Source of the DNA: DASWJQ01 sp036397095
GTDB taxonomy: Bacteria; Chloroflexota; Anaerolineae; Anaerolineales; E44-bin32
Length of the DNA stretch: 63,460 bases
NCBI GenBank assembly: GCA_036397095.1
Contig: DASWJQ010000010.1
Coordinates: 1 to 63,460, forward strand
Direction: 5' to 3'
Below, piece after piece: positions 26,708 through 35,080 of the stretch. The notes below the pieces were generated by a model that was not told the DNA's origin, searched no databases, and saw only the letters and a program-made list of their open reading frames with translations. Position numbers and translations under genes: made by a program. The stretch's first letter is position 1, and the number at the start of each line of letters is the position of its first letter.

Positions 26708-27414
26708 ATGCGGGCGGCCCAACGATCGGCTGGCACAAGGCGGCGGCCCGGCTGGCGGCGGGCCTGTTGCCGCTGGCACTGTTCCTCACCGTCTTGCGCC
26801 TTATCCTGAGCAGCGTCTTTGTCCAACTGGCGTACCGGGTGCCCGGATTCCCGGATGACAGCTACGGTTTCAGCGTCGAGGATAGGCTCCACTGGGCCGA
26901 GTTATCGCGCAGTTACCTGCTCAACGATGCCGGCATTGCATACCTGGGTGATCTGACTTTCCCGGATGGTGACGCGTTGTTCAACGCCCGCGAGCTGCAG
27001 CACATGGAAGACGTTAAAAATCTCGCACAATTCGCCGTTGGGCTGTGGCTTGGGGCTGGTGCGTTGGTGCTGATCTTGATCGTGGGGCTAATGGCTGGTG
27101 GTCGGACCGATCTAGTCGCCTTCGCAATTCACTGGGGAGGCCGGGCGACCTTGCTGCTGATTGGAGCCCTCGGGCTGCTGGCCCTGTTCGCATACCCGCT
27201 GGTGTTCGTCGGATTTCACCGCATCTTCTTCGAGGGCGACAGTTGGCTCTTCTTGTACTCAGATACGCTGATACGCCTTTTCCCCGAGAGATTTTGGGAG
27301 CAGGTCTTCGCGGTGCTGATTGGCACGACCATCCTGTTGGGGTCCGGCGCTTGGTGGCTAGGACGCCGATTGGTAGCCGGCAACGCGGCGGTCGTTTCAA
27401 CCCCCAAACCCTGA
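26704..27414 (+). CDS. TIGR01906/DUF1461-family membrane protein
   Basis: 236 residues with about four or five TM segments. Landmarks of the family are ELQHMEDVKNL (His-Met-Asp region near residue 100) and FFEGDSWLFLYSDTLIRLFPERFW near 178-200 (given here as FFEGDSWLF and DTLIRLFPERFW). Function is unknown; homologues are common in Chloroflexota and Firmicutes. Coupled to the spermidine-synthase-like gene by an ATGA overlap. A hairpin covers its 3' end. Confidence 0.82.
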   Translation: MNAGGPTIGWHKAAARLAAGLLPLALFLTVLRLILSSVFVQLAYRVPGFPDDSYGFSVEDRLHWAELSRSYLLNDAGIAYLGDLTFPDGDALFNARELQHMEDVKNLAQFAVGLWLGAGALVLILIVGLMAGGRTDLVAFAIHWGGRATLLLIGALGLLALFAYPLVFVGFHRIFFEGDSWLFLYSDTLIRLFPERFWEQVFAVLIGTTILLGSGAWWLGRRLVAGNAAVVSTPKP

Positions 27415-27438
27415 GCGAGCGCGCTCGTTCCCCTCAGG
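27410..27438. terminator. Hairpin at a convergent gene junction
   Basis: CCTGAG (27410-27415) pairs with CTCAGG (27433-27438), enclosing the perfect palindrome CGAGCGCGCTCG (27416-27427). The structure covers the stop codons of both convergent genes. There is no T-run, so if it terminates it would be a rho-independent-like or stalling structure acting on both strands. Confidence 0.5.
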
Positions 27439-28645
27439 CCCCGTACTTCTGTAATCGGCGCGCATGCGCCATCATGATTGGCATGAGCTCGGCCGAGGCA
27501 AAAGTGCCGAGACCCCCGCTGGCGCATTGGCTCTCGCCAAAGGCCGTAGCGCTGTCGGATCTGACCGTCTCTGGCGCCCACAGGAGAAGCGGCACCGGGT
27601 GCCAGGAGTGGTAGCGCATCCGGGATGGGGTGGAGTGGTCGCCGGTGATGGCCAGCACGTCGGGGTTGAGATCCAATAGTCCGCTGATTGCCTGATCGAC
27701 TTGCTCGATAAAGGCGGCCTTGCCGTCAAAATTCCCGTCTTCCCCCAGACTGTCGGTCTTCTTGATATGAATGAAGAAGTAGTCGTGCCTTTGCCAATGT
27801 TCGCCAACGGCGGCAAACTCATCGGCGGGCGTCTCCCCGTCGAAGTTGATCACCTTCATACCCACCAACCTGGACACGCCGCGGTACATTGGATAGACGG
27901 CGACGCAGGCTGGGTCCAAGCCGTAGATGGGTTTGAACTTGGGCAAGTTCGGATCGGTTGAGAAGCCCCGCAGGGTCAGTGCATTGGCCGCAGGCTGGTC
28001 GGCCAGGCGACGGCGGGCTTCGGCAACCCAATCATTGACAAGCTTGGCCGCGTGCTCCGATGCCTTGTCGAGCCCGACGGCTGGCAACGGGGCCTGGCCG
28101 GTTGTCAGGGGATCGGTCTCCTCGATATTCGGGCTCAGGTTGGGGCCGCGCAGAAGCAGGGAAAAGCGGTATTCGCGCAGCACCTCCACCTCGGCGATGG
28201 CGCCGTCCAGCCCGATCCCCCGCAGCTTGTCTACCAGCGGCTTGGACTTGGCTGTGGAGATTCGGCCCGCGCGGCGATCGGTGATCTTGCCTTCGGCATC
28301 GACCGTGCAGAAGTTGCCGCGGGCTGCCAAGTCTCCCTCGTTGACCTCGAGCCCAATCCCGGCCGCTTCGATCACTCCCCGGCCGACATCGAATTCGATC
28401 GGGTCGTAGCCGAACAAAGCCAGGTGAGCTGGGCCCGATCCCGGCGTAATTCCGGGCCCGACCGGAACGATCTGGCCGAGAACACCATCCTTCGCCAGCC
28501 GGTCCATCAACGGCGTGTTGGCCGCCTCCAGTTCGGTCGGGCCGCCGGCCTCCCTGGGAAGCCCCCCCAGGCCGTCCATGACGAGCAGGACGATCTTGGT
28601 TGAGTTCGGCTCCTGCAGCCGGCGCATCATATCCAGGTTAGCCAT
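27434..28645 (-). CDS. apgM: 2,3-bisphosphoglycerate-independent phosphoglycerate mutase, archaeal type (ApgM)
   Basis: 403 residues, the usual ApgM length. The alkaline-phosphatase-superfamily metal sites are visible: VLLVMDGLGG (Asp/Met-Asp-Gly), ANTPLMDRL and GDHSTPSRMRYHSWHP. The PGPGITPGSGPAHLALFGYDP stretch (PGITPGSGPAHLALFGYDP) is diagnostic of ApgM over GpmI. It interconverts 3- and 2-phosphoglycerate without a bisphosphate cofactor. Start ATG with GGAGG upstream. Pairs functionally with pgk and tpiA nearby. Confidence 0.93.
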   Translation of the reverse strand: MANLDMMRRLQEPNSTKIVLLVMDGLGGLPREAGGPTELEAANTPLMDRLAKDGVLGQIVPVGPGITPGSGPAHLALFGYDPIEFDVGRGVIEAAGIGLEVNEGDLAARGNFCTVDAEGKITDRRAGRISTAKSKPLVDKLRGIGLDGAIAEVEVLREYRFSLLLRGPNLSPNIEETDPLTTGQAPLPAVGLDKASEHAAKLVNDWVAEARRRLADQPAANALTLRGFSTDPNLPKFKPIYGLDPACVAVYPMYRGVSRLVGMKVINFDGETPADEFAAVGEHWQRHDYFFIHIKKTDSLGEDGNFDGKAAFIEQVDQAISGLLDLNPDVLAITGDHSTPSRMRYHSWHPVPLLLWAPETVRSDSATAFGESQCASGGLGTFASAELMPIMMAHARRLQKYGA

Positions 28646-28676
28646 CAGGTGTGCCTCCTCGCAGCAGGCATGGAAA

Positions 28677-28703
28677 CCCCCTGCCGATAGGCTCGGCAGG
28701 GGG
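28677..28703 (-). terminator. Intergenic stem-loop downstream of ABC ATPase
   Basis: A perfect 11-bp stem, CCCCCTGCCGA (28677-28687) with TCGGCAGGGGG (28693-28703), loop TAGGC. On the minus strand it lies after the ABC ATPase stop (28727) and ends with TTT, so it is best read as that gene's terminator, 32 nt before the apgM start codon. Confidence 0.65.
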
Positions 28704-28726
28704 CAAATGACACGGATCCTTGAAAC

Positions 28727-29830
28727 CTAGCGAATCGCGGCTTGCTCGCCCTCCGCCTCGAATATGTGCATATTGTCCATATTGAAGATCACGTTCTTCG
28801 AATCGCCGACCTTGGCCGAGCTGCGTGGATCGACGCGGCCAACGAAACTGACCCCGTCATTCTCCAAATAGAGAATGAGCTCATTGCCCATTGGTTCTTT
28901 GACGGCGATGTCGGCCGGCACCTCTGCCCGTGTGATGCCCGGTGGTGAGAAGTCCGGATCGTGGATGTCCTCCGGACGGATGCCGAACACAACCGGCTTG
29001 CCAACGTGATTGCCGAACCGGTCGAGCAGCTTGCCGGGCACCGGCACGTGGAAGGAGCCGGCGTCGATCACCATACCGCCGTCTGCTCGGTTCAGCTTGG
29101 CGTTGAAGAAATTCATCGCCGGGGAGCCGATGAAGCCTGCGACGAAAACGTTTGTCGGCAGGTCATACAAGATCTGCGGACTGTCAACTTGCTGCAGAAT
29201 GCCGTCCTTCATCACCGCAATGCGGGTCGCCATCGTCATGGCTTCGGTTTGGTCGTGAGTCACATAAATGAAGGTGGTGGCCAGCTGCTGGTGGAGCTGT
29301 TGGATTTCGGCCCGCGTTTGAACCCGCAGCTTGGCATCGAGGTTGGAGAGCGGTTCGTCAAACAGAAACACTTTGGGTTGGCGAACGATCGCCCGGCCCA
29401 CCGCGACCCGCTGGCGCTGGCCGCCCGAGAGCTGTCTTGGACGGCGCTCTAGGAGCTGCTCGATCCCCAGGATCTCGGCGGCTCGCTGCACCCGCTGTTT
29501 GATCTCCTCGCGCGGGGTTCGGCGGAGCTTTAATCCGAAGGCCATATTGTCGAATACGGTCATGTGTGGGTAGAGCGCGTAGGACTGGAAAACCATCGCA
29601 ATATCGCGGTCTTTGGGTGCCACATCGTTAACCACCCGTTCGCCAATGCGGATGGTGCCTTCACTGATTTCCTCGAGCCCCGCCAGCAGCCGCAGCGACG
29701 TCGTCTTGCCGCAGCCCGAGGGGCCGACCAGAACGAGGAACTCCTTGTCCTCAATATCAATGTTCATGTCGTCGACAGCGACGACTTCGCCGTACCGTTT
29801 GTACACGTGATCGTAGGTAACGCTGGCCAT
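28727..29830 (-). CDS. ABC transporter ATP-binding protein, UgpC/MalK/MsmX type
   Basis: 367 residues. Walker A GPSGCGKTT (36-44), Q-loop FQSYALYPH, signature LSGGQRQR, Walker B VFLFDEPLSNLD, switch His in VTHDQTEAM, then the C-terminal TOBE/OB domain of sugar-importer ATPases (VFGIRPEDIHDPDF). No permease or solute-binding gene is adjacent, so it is an orphan that may energise several unlinked sugar importers, as MsmX does. ATG start with AGGAGG upstream; a good promoter (29867-29895) precedes it. Confidence 0.92.
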   Translation of the reverse strand: MASVTYDHVYKRYGEVVAVDDMNIDIEDKEFLVLVGPSGCGKTTSLRLLAGLEEISEGTIRIGERVVNDVAPKDRDIAMVFQSYALYPHMTVFDNMAFGLKLRRTPREEIKQRVQRAAEILGIEQLLERRPRQLSGGQRQRVAVGRAIVRQPKVFLFDEPLSNLDAKLRVQTRAEIQQLHQQLATTFIYVTHDQTEAMTMATRIAVMKDGILQQVDSPQILYDLPTNVFVAGFIGSPAMNFFNAKLNRADGGMVIDAGSFHVPVPGKLLDRFGNHVGKPVVFGIRPEDIHDPDFSPPGITRAEVPADIAVKEPMGNELILYLENDGVSFVGRVDPRSSAKVGDSKNVIFNMDNMHIFEAEGEQAAIR

Positions 29831-29866
29831 CGGCCCGTCCTCCTCTCGGAAGAATATCGTGCCGAT

Positions 29867-29895
29867 ATTATACAGAGAGAACTACCCCTCGCCAA
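29867..29895 (-). promoter_or_regulatory. Promoter for ABC ATPase
   Basis: On the minus strand TTGGCG (29895-29890) and TATAAT (29872-29867) are 17 bp apart, with a 29-nt leader and AGGAGG before the ATG. It is back-to-back with the yvcK promoter. Confidence 0.75.
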
Positions 29896-29911
29896 ACCCC
29901 TGCCTCGCTGA

Positions 29912-29941
29912 TTGACGCTGAATCGAGCGGTCTGGTATAGT
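29912..29941 (+). promoter_or_regulatory. Promoter for yvcK
   Basis: TTGACG (29912-29917) and TATAGT (29936-29941) are 18 bp apart. The ATG at 29951 is 9 nt past the -10, so the leader is 0-3 nt and no Shine-Dalgarno is possible. Confidence 0.7.
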
Positions 29942-29950
29942 CGAACCGAC

Positions 29951-31303
29951 ATGAGCAAACAGGGTGAGAATGGACGGCCAAACGGCCGTTGGCGGCTGTT
30001 CTGGCGCTGGTTTCAGCCCGGTCTGGGAGTCAAGCGTTGGTTGTTGGTGATCGTGGCCGGCACAGCCCTGATTGGGCTGGGGCTGGCCATTTTGCTTCTC
30101 GACTACTACCGGACCCATCCGGACGCCACCTGGCTATACATCTTGAGCCTGCGGGCATTTCCCCGTTGGTTGCGGGCGGTCTTCTTAGGCGGCGCCGGCT
30201 TGGGCTTGCTGCTGGTTGCGGTCTTCCGGCTGAACCGCTCCTTGCTGGCGCCCTACGTCTCGCGGGGCCGGCCGTTGGTCGAGATGGTGGCTGAGCATCG
30301 GCGGCTGGGGCGAGGCCCGCGCATCGTCGCTGTCGGCGGGGGCCACGGCCTTGCGACGCTGTTGCGCGGGCTGAAGCATCACACGACCAACCTGACGGCG
30401 GTTGTCACGATGGCCGACGACGGCGGTTCTTCCGGCCGGCTGCGCCGCTCCCTGGGGCTGCCGCCACCCGGAGATGTGCGCAACTGCCTGGCGGCATTGT
30501 CGGACGATGAACAGCTGCTGACCCAACTCTTCCAGTACCGATTTCGCAAGGGCGAAGAACTTGAGGGCCACTCATTCGGCAACCTGTTCATTGCCGCGCT
30601 GGCTGGGGTGACCGGCAGTTTTGATCGGGGCCTGCTCGAAGCCGCCCGCGTACTGACGATCCGCGGTCGGGTGCTGCCAAGCACTTTGGCCGATGTCGCC
30701 CTGCTGGCCGACAAGCTGCCGGTGATGGACGTCCATGCCGTCCGTGTCGAGGGCGAAAGCCGGATCCCTGGAGTGCCCGGCCGCATTCGACGCGTCTATC
30801 TCGAGCCGAATGAGCCGCCGGCCTATCCGCTCGCCATCCAGGCCTTGCTCAACGCCGAGATGATTGTGCTTGGTCCGGGCAGCCTGTATACCAGTCTGCT
30901 GCCGAACCTATTGGTCCCCGACATCCCCCATGCCGTCCGGGCCAGCCGGGCGTTTAAGGTCTACGTCTGCAACGTCGCTACCCAGCCGGGCGAAACCGAC
31001 GGCTATGACTGCAGCGCCCACGTGAGGGCCATCGAAGAGCACGTTGGAAGTGGCCTCATTGATCTGGTTCTGGCCAACGACGTGACCAGCCCGACGCTGC
31101 CGCCCTCGGTAACGCCGGTGACGGCCGAATCCAATGGCAACCGGGTGCCGGTGCATTCGACCGATCTGGTGGATGATGTTCAACCCTGGCGTCACGATGC
31201 CGCCAAGTTGGCCGAAACACTGATCGCACTGCTCGAGGAGCGAACCGGGCCGCTCGAGCTGCCAACCTTAGACGAGATTGAAGCCCGCCCTGGCTTGAAC
31301 TGA
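29951..31303 (+). CDS. yvcK: YvcK/CofD-like gluconeogenesis factor with N-terminal membrane anchor
   Basis: 450 residues from ATG 29951; a TTG 39 nt upstream falls inside the promoter and is rejected. Two TM segments (about 29-51 and 74-93) precede the YvcK domain, which shows GGGHG (129-133), ADDGGSSG (155-162), PPPGDVRNCL (171-180) and LGPGSLYTSLLPNLLVPDI. YvcK binds UDP-GlcNAc in Bacillus and supports growth on gluconeogenic carbon and cell-wall homeostasis. The TM extension is unusual for the family but places the factor at the membrane, near pgk and other glycolytic genes. Confidence 0.9.
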   Translation: MSKQGENGRPNGRWRLFWRWFQPGLGVKRWLLVIVAGTALIGLGLAILLLDYYRTHPDATWLYILSLRAFPRWLRAVFLGGAGLGLLLVAVFRLNRSLLAPYVSRGRPLVEMVAEHRRLGRGPRIVAVGGGHGLATLLRGLKHHTTNLTAVVTMADDGGSSGRLRRSLGLPPPGDVRNCLAALSDDEQLLTQLFQYRFRKGEELEGHSFGNLFIAALAGVTGSFDRGLLEAARVLTIRGRVLPSTLADVALLADKLPVMDVHAVRVEGESRIPGVPGRIRRVYLEPNEPPAYPLAIQALLNAEMIVLGPGSLYTSLLPNLLVPDIPHAVRASRAFKVYVCNVATQPGETDGYDCSAHVRAIEEHVGSGLIDLVLANDVTSPTLPPSVTPVTAESNGNRVPVHSTDLVDDVQPWRHDAAKLAETLIALLEERTGPLELPTLDEIEARPGLN

Positions 31304-31346
31304 ACCTCAGCATGACAGCCTCATCCCAGAAAGAGTCAGCCAACCG

Positions 31347-32525
31347 ATGATGTCCAACCTGTACCGCACACTCGACGATCTGGACGTAGGCGGCAAGCGG
31401 GTCCTGGTTCGCGTGGATTTCAACGTGCCTCTGAAGGACGGCAAGGTGGCCGACACCACCCGTATCGAAGCGGCGTTACCGACTGTGCAGCGCTTGCGCA
31501 AGGCGGGCGGTCGTCTCATTCTGTGCTCGCACCTGGGCCGGCCCAAAGGCCAGCCAGATCCGGCCTATTCTCTGCGGCCGGTTGTCGACAAGCTGGCTGA
31601 CTTGCTGGAGGAGCCGGTTGCGTTTGCCGACGACTGTATTGGCGAACCAGCGCAGCAAGCGGCGGCCAAGCTGGACGACGGCGATGTGCTGCTCCTGGAG
31701 AACACCAGGTTCCACGCCGGCGAGAAGGCCAACGATCCGGCCTTCGCCCTGGAGCTGGCGTCGTTGGCCGAGGTCTATGTCAACGATGCCTTTGGTTCTG
31801 CCCACCGGGCGCATGCCTCCACCGAGGGCGTGGCGCATCATTTGCCCGGTGCCATTGGACTGCTGATGGCGGATGAGATCGAGCAGTTGAGCAAGGCGCT
31901 GGATCCGTCCGCTCATCCGTACGTTGCCATCTTGGGCGGCGCCAAGATCTCCGAAAAGATCGGCGTCGTCGAGAGTCTGCTGGCGCGGGCCGATCGGCTG
32001 CTGATCGGCGGGGGGATGGCCAATACCTTCCTGGCAGCGCAAGGCTATGACCTGGCCGAGTCGTTGGTCGAGGACGATGTGCTTGACACGGCCAAAGAAA
32101 TACTCAAGGGGGCCGGCGAGGCCCTGCACCTTCCGGTCGATTTGGTCGTGGCCGCTGCCTTCGAAGCCGATGCCGACAGCATGGTCGTGGCCGTCGATCA
32201 GGTGCCGGCCGGTTGGCAGGCACTCGATATCGGTCCGGATACGGTACAGCGATACCAACAGGCCCTCCAAGGGGCAGCGCTGGTCGTGTGGAATGGCCCC
32301 ATGGGTGTCTTCGAGTTCGAGCGCTTTGCGCACGGTACGAATGCAATTGCCCGGGCTGTTGGCCAGCTGCCGGCGACGACGATCGTTGGCGGCGGCGACT
32401 CGGCAGCCGCCGTCTATGCCGCCGGTCTGGCCGATCAAATGAGCCATGTATCGACCGGCGGGGGGGCCTCCCTGGCATTCCTGGAGGGGACACCACTGCC
32501 GGGCCTGCAGGCGCTGCGGCGCTAG
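31347..32525 (+). CDS. pgk: Phosphoglycerate kinase
   Basis: 392 residues. The PGK signature VLVRVDFNVPLKDGKV lies at about 19-34, followed by LCSHLGRPKG, the hinge and LGGAKISEKIGVVESLL, and the nucleotide loop FGGGDSAAAV-type TIVGGGDSAAAVYAAG near the C-terminus. It catalyses ATP-yielding conversion of 1,3-bisphosphoglycerate to 3-phosphoglycerate. Two adjacent ATGs (31347, 31350) could both start it. The unusual neighbour is a Ser/Thr protein kinase placed between pgk and tpiA. Confidence 0.96.
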   Translation: MMSNLYRTLDDLDVGGKRVLVRVDFNVPLKDGKVADTTRIEAALPTVQRLRKAGGRLILCSHLGRPKGQPDPAYSLRPVVDKLADLLEEPVAFADDCIGEPAQQAAAKLDDGDVLLLENTRFHAGEKANDPAFALELASLAEVYVNDAFGSAHRAHASTEGVAHHLPGAIGLLMADEIEQLSKALDPSAHPYVAILGGAKISEKIGVVESLLARADRLLIGGGMANTFLAAQGYDLAESLVEDDVLDTAKEILKGAGEALHLPVDLVVAAAFEADADSMVVAVDQVPAGWQALDIGPDTVQRYQQALQGAALVVWNGPMGVFEFERFAHGTNAIARAVGQLPATTIVGGGDSAAAVYAAGLADQMSHVSTGGGASLAFLEGTPLPGLQALRR

Positions 32526-32572
32526 CGCTTCCGCCATCACCTTAGCGTTTGCTTACAGTTAGCAGGCGTTTA

Positions 32573-32601
32573 TTGTTGGGCAAACATGGCTCCGCTATAA
32601 T
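32573..32601 (+). promoter_or_regulatory. Promoter for Ser/Thr kinase-tpiA unit
   Basis: TTGTTG (32573-32578) and a perfect TATAAT (32596-32601), 17 bp apart, 33 nt before the TTG start of the kinase, which has a GGAGGCGGG ribosome site. This separates the kinase/tpiA unit from pgk. Confidence 0.75.
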
Positions 32602-32634
32602 GACGGCGTTCTGTCACCTGTAGCGGAGGCGGGA

Positions 32635-34308
32635 TTGCCGTTCAGCCCTGGTCAAAACGTCGGTCCGTATCGGATCGTGGAACCCCTGGGCCAGGGCGGG
32701 ATGGCCTCCGTCTTCAAAGCCTACCACCCGGCCCTCGATCGCTACGTCGCCCTCAAAGTCCTGCACCCTGCTTTCTTGCAAGATCCTAACTTCAAAGCGC
32801 GCTTCCAGCGCGAAGCGCGTGTCGTCGCCAAGCTCGAGCACCCCAATATCGTCCCCATTTACGACTTCTCCGACGGTGGGGGCCAGCCGTACCTGGTGAT
32901 GAAGTACATTGAGGGCCGCACCCTGAAGTCACTGCTCTCGGAAGGTCCGGTCGACCTGAGGACTGGTCTCGAAATCGTGGAAGCCGTCGGCCTGGGTTTG
33001 GGTTACGCTCACCAACGCGGCATCCTGCACCGCGATATCAAGCCGTCCAATGTCTTGTTGGGGCATGATGGCGGCATCTACCTGGCGGACTTTGGCCTGG
33101 CTCGGATCGCCCAAGCGGGTGAGTCGACGCTGTCGAGCGACATGCTGCTGGGGACTCCCCAGTACATCTCACCAGAACAAGCTCGCGGCGAACGCGATCT
33201 CGATGCGGGCACCGACCTGTATTCCCTTGGGGTGGTCCTGTATGAGCTGGTTGTGGGCCGGGTGCCTTTCAACGCCGATACGCCTTTCTCGATCATCCAC
33301 GACCATATCTATACGCCTTTGCCGATGCCGCGCCAGGTCAACCCGAGGGTCCCCGAGGCGATCGAACGTGTTCTGCTCAAGGCGCTGGCGAAAGAACGCA
33401 AGGACCGTTTCGACGATGTTGCCAGCATGCTGCAGGCATTCCAACAGGCGGCAACGGGCCAAACCGCCCCAGCCGCCCCCGACGAGCCTGCGGTCGCCCA
33501 GCCGACCGTAGCGTTCTCCGACGACCTGGAGCCCAAATCCAAGGGTCGCCGCCGCTGGCTGTGGGCCGCCGGTGGACTTGTCCTGGCCTGTCTGTGCTTG
33601 CTGGTGTTCTTGACGATCGTTAGCAACCAGGAGGAGCAGCGGGCCGCCGCAACCCAGACGGCGCAAGCCGTCTTGAGCTCCGATCAGGCGCTGGAAGCAA
33701 CTGTCGATCAGACGCCGGAGGACCCCCGCATCTTGGCGGCGCGGGCGACGGTTGAAGCTGCCCCGACCGATCCGGAGGCTCGGGTTCAGTTGGCGCACGC
33801 CTTCGCCGCCGCCGGCTTCGACAACCGGGCCGCTCAGGTACTCGTCGAGGCCGCCGAACTCTTCCAGCAGCGAGAGGCGCACGTGGAAGCGGCCAAGACA
33901 TTAATCGAGGCGATGTCGTATGGCGATGGCTTGGCCGCCGAGTTCCAGCGGGTCCGGGAAATGGCGATCGAGTCGCTCTTCAAAAGTGCCAGTTCTCCGC
34001 GTGAAATTCGGCCCTTGCTCGAAGAGGTGAAGCTGGCCTACCCGGACTGGGAAGCGATCGCTCCGATAGCCGCCCGAGTCGGACTTTTCGAAGGGCGAAA
34101 TGACGAGGTCGTTGCCGATTTGGAAAGTCTGGTGGCCGAGACACCGGCCGACCCGCTGACCTACGCAGTGCTGGCTGAGGGCTACAGTTTCCAGGGTGCT
34201 CGTCCGCAGGCGCTGGCTACGATCGATTTGGCGCTGGGGGGCCAGCGTGTTCCGACCTGGTTGCGTGAGCACCTGGATCAGCTTCGTCAACGGCTGCAGG
34301 CGCCGTAG
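32635..34308 (+). CDS. Transmembrane Ser/Thr protein kinase with extracytoplasmic helical-repeat region
   Basis: 557 residues, TTG start with a strong GGAGG site. Kinase domain residues 12-275: GQGGMASVF glycine loop, Lys41 in VALK, Glu60, HRDIKPSN (Asp134), DFG 152-154 and APE-equivalent SPEQARG. A Pro/Ala linker leads to one TM helix (about 308-330) and an outer ~220-residue helical region with TPR-like units. Hanks-type kinase that would sense an outside cue and phosphorylate cytoplasmic proteins. Its place between pgk and tpiA, on the same strand, suggests control of central carbon flux, which is inference. Confidence 0.9.
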   Translation: MPFSPGQNVGPYRIVEPLGQGGMASVFKAYHPALDRYVALKVLHPAFLQDPNFKARFQREARVVAKLEHPNIVPIYDFSDGGGQPYLVMKYIEGRTLKSLLSEGPVDLRTGLEIVEAVGLGLGYAHQRGILHRDIKPSNVLLGHDGGIYLADFGLARIAQAGESTLSSDMLLGTPQYISPEQARGERDLDAGTDLYSLGVVLYELVVGRVPFNADTPFSIIHDHIYTPLPMPRQVNPRVPEAIERVLLKALAKERKDRFDDVASMLQAFQQAATGQTAPAAPDEPAVAQPTVAFSDDLEPKSKGRRRWLWAAGGLVLACLCLLVFLTIVSNQEEQRAAATQTAQAVLSSDQALEATVDQTPEDPRILAARATVEAAPTDPEARVQLAHAFAAAGFDNRAAQVLVEAAELFQQREAHVEAAKTLIEAMSYGDGLAAEFQRVREMAIESLFKSASSPREIRPLLEEVKLAYPDWEAIAPIAARVGLFEGRNDEVVADLESLVAETPADPLTYAVLAEGYSFQGARPQALATIDLALGGQRVPTWLREHLDQLRQRLQAP

Positions 34309-34321
34309 CAAAGGAGTCCGC

Positions 34322-35080
34322 ATGGACCGACGCCCAATGGTTGCAGGCAATTGGAAAATGCATAAGACGGTCGCCGAGGCGCTGGCGCTGATCAACGAAC
34401 TCGAAGCCGCGTTGGCCGGCCTGTCGCAGGTCGATGTCGTTATCGCGCCGCCCTTCTTGGCGCTGGTTCCGCTGGCGGAGCATCTGCGGCAGAGTCCGAT
34501 TGGGCTGGCTGCCCAGAACATGCATTGGGAGACTGCCGGCGCTTACACCGGCGAGGTGTCGCCCGTCATGCTGACTGACTACTGCCGCTACGTCATCATC
34601 GGTCATTCGGAGCGGCGGGCGCTTTTCGGTGAGACCGATGACGGGGTCAATCGCAAGGCGAAGAGCGCGTTGGCCCACGGGCTCGACCCAATCGTTTGCG
34701 TCGGCGAAACGCTGGAGCAGAAGGAAGCCGGCAAGACGGCCGACGTGGTCAGCCGGCAAGTCCGGGCTGGCCTGGCCGATCTCGATGTGCCGGCCTCAGC
34801 AGAATTGATTCTGGCGTATGAGCCGGTGTGGGCGATCGGTACCGGCCTGGCGGCGACCGCCGACGACGCCAACGATGTCATTGAAGTCATCATCAGACCG
34901 GCGGTGGCTCACCTTTTTGGCGAGGCGCGCGCCAGCCGGCTGCGGGTACTCTACGGTGGCAGCATCAAGCCCGACAACGCCGCTGAGTTGTTTGGCATGC
35001 CCGGCATTGATGGCGGCTTAGTGGGAGGGGCCAGCCTGAAGGCGGCTGACTTCGTCGCCATCGCCCGCGCGGCGGCTTGA
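34322..35080 (+). CDS. tpiA: Triosephosphate isomerase
   Basis: 252 residues from ATG 34322, with AAAGGAG upstream; an open frame extending 126 nt 5' lacks family similarity and overlaps the kinase. Active-site residues: Asn10 and Lys12 in AGNWKMHK, His95 in IIGHSERR, Glu167 in AYEPVWAIGTG. It interconverts dihydroxyacetone phosphate and glyceraldehyde-3-phosphate. Loop YGGSIKPDNA is intact. Its stop overlaps the next gene (TTGA). Confidence 0.96.
   Translation: MDRRPMVAGNWKMHKTVAEALALINELEAALAGLSQVDVVIAPPFLALVPLAEHLRQSPIGLAAQNMHWETAGAYTGEVSPVMLTDYCRYVIIGHSERRALFGETDDGVNRKAKSALAHGLDPIVCVGETLEQKEAGKTADVVSRQVRAGLADLDVPASAELILAYEPVWAIGTGLAATADDANDVIEVIIRPAVAHLFGEARASRLRVLYGGSIKPDNAAELFGMPGIDGGLVGGASLKAADFVAIARAAA

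Noticed and set aside
31476..32540. A 354-codon minus-strand frame opposite pgk
   Set aside because: The product is a codon shadow of pgk with no domain evidence.
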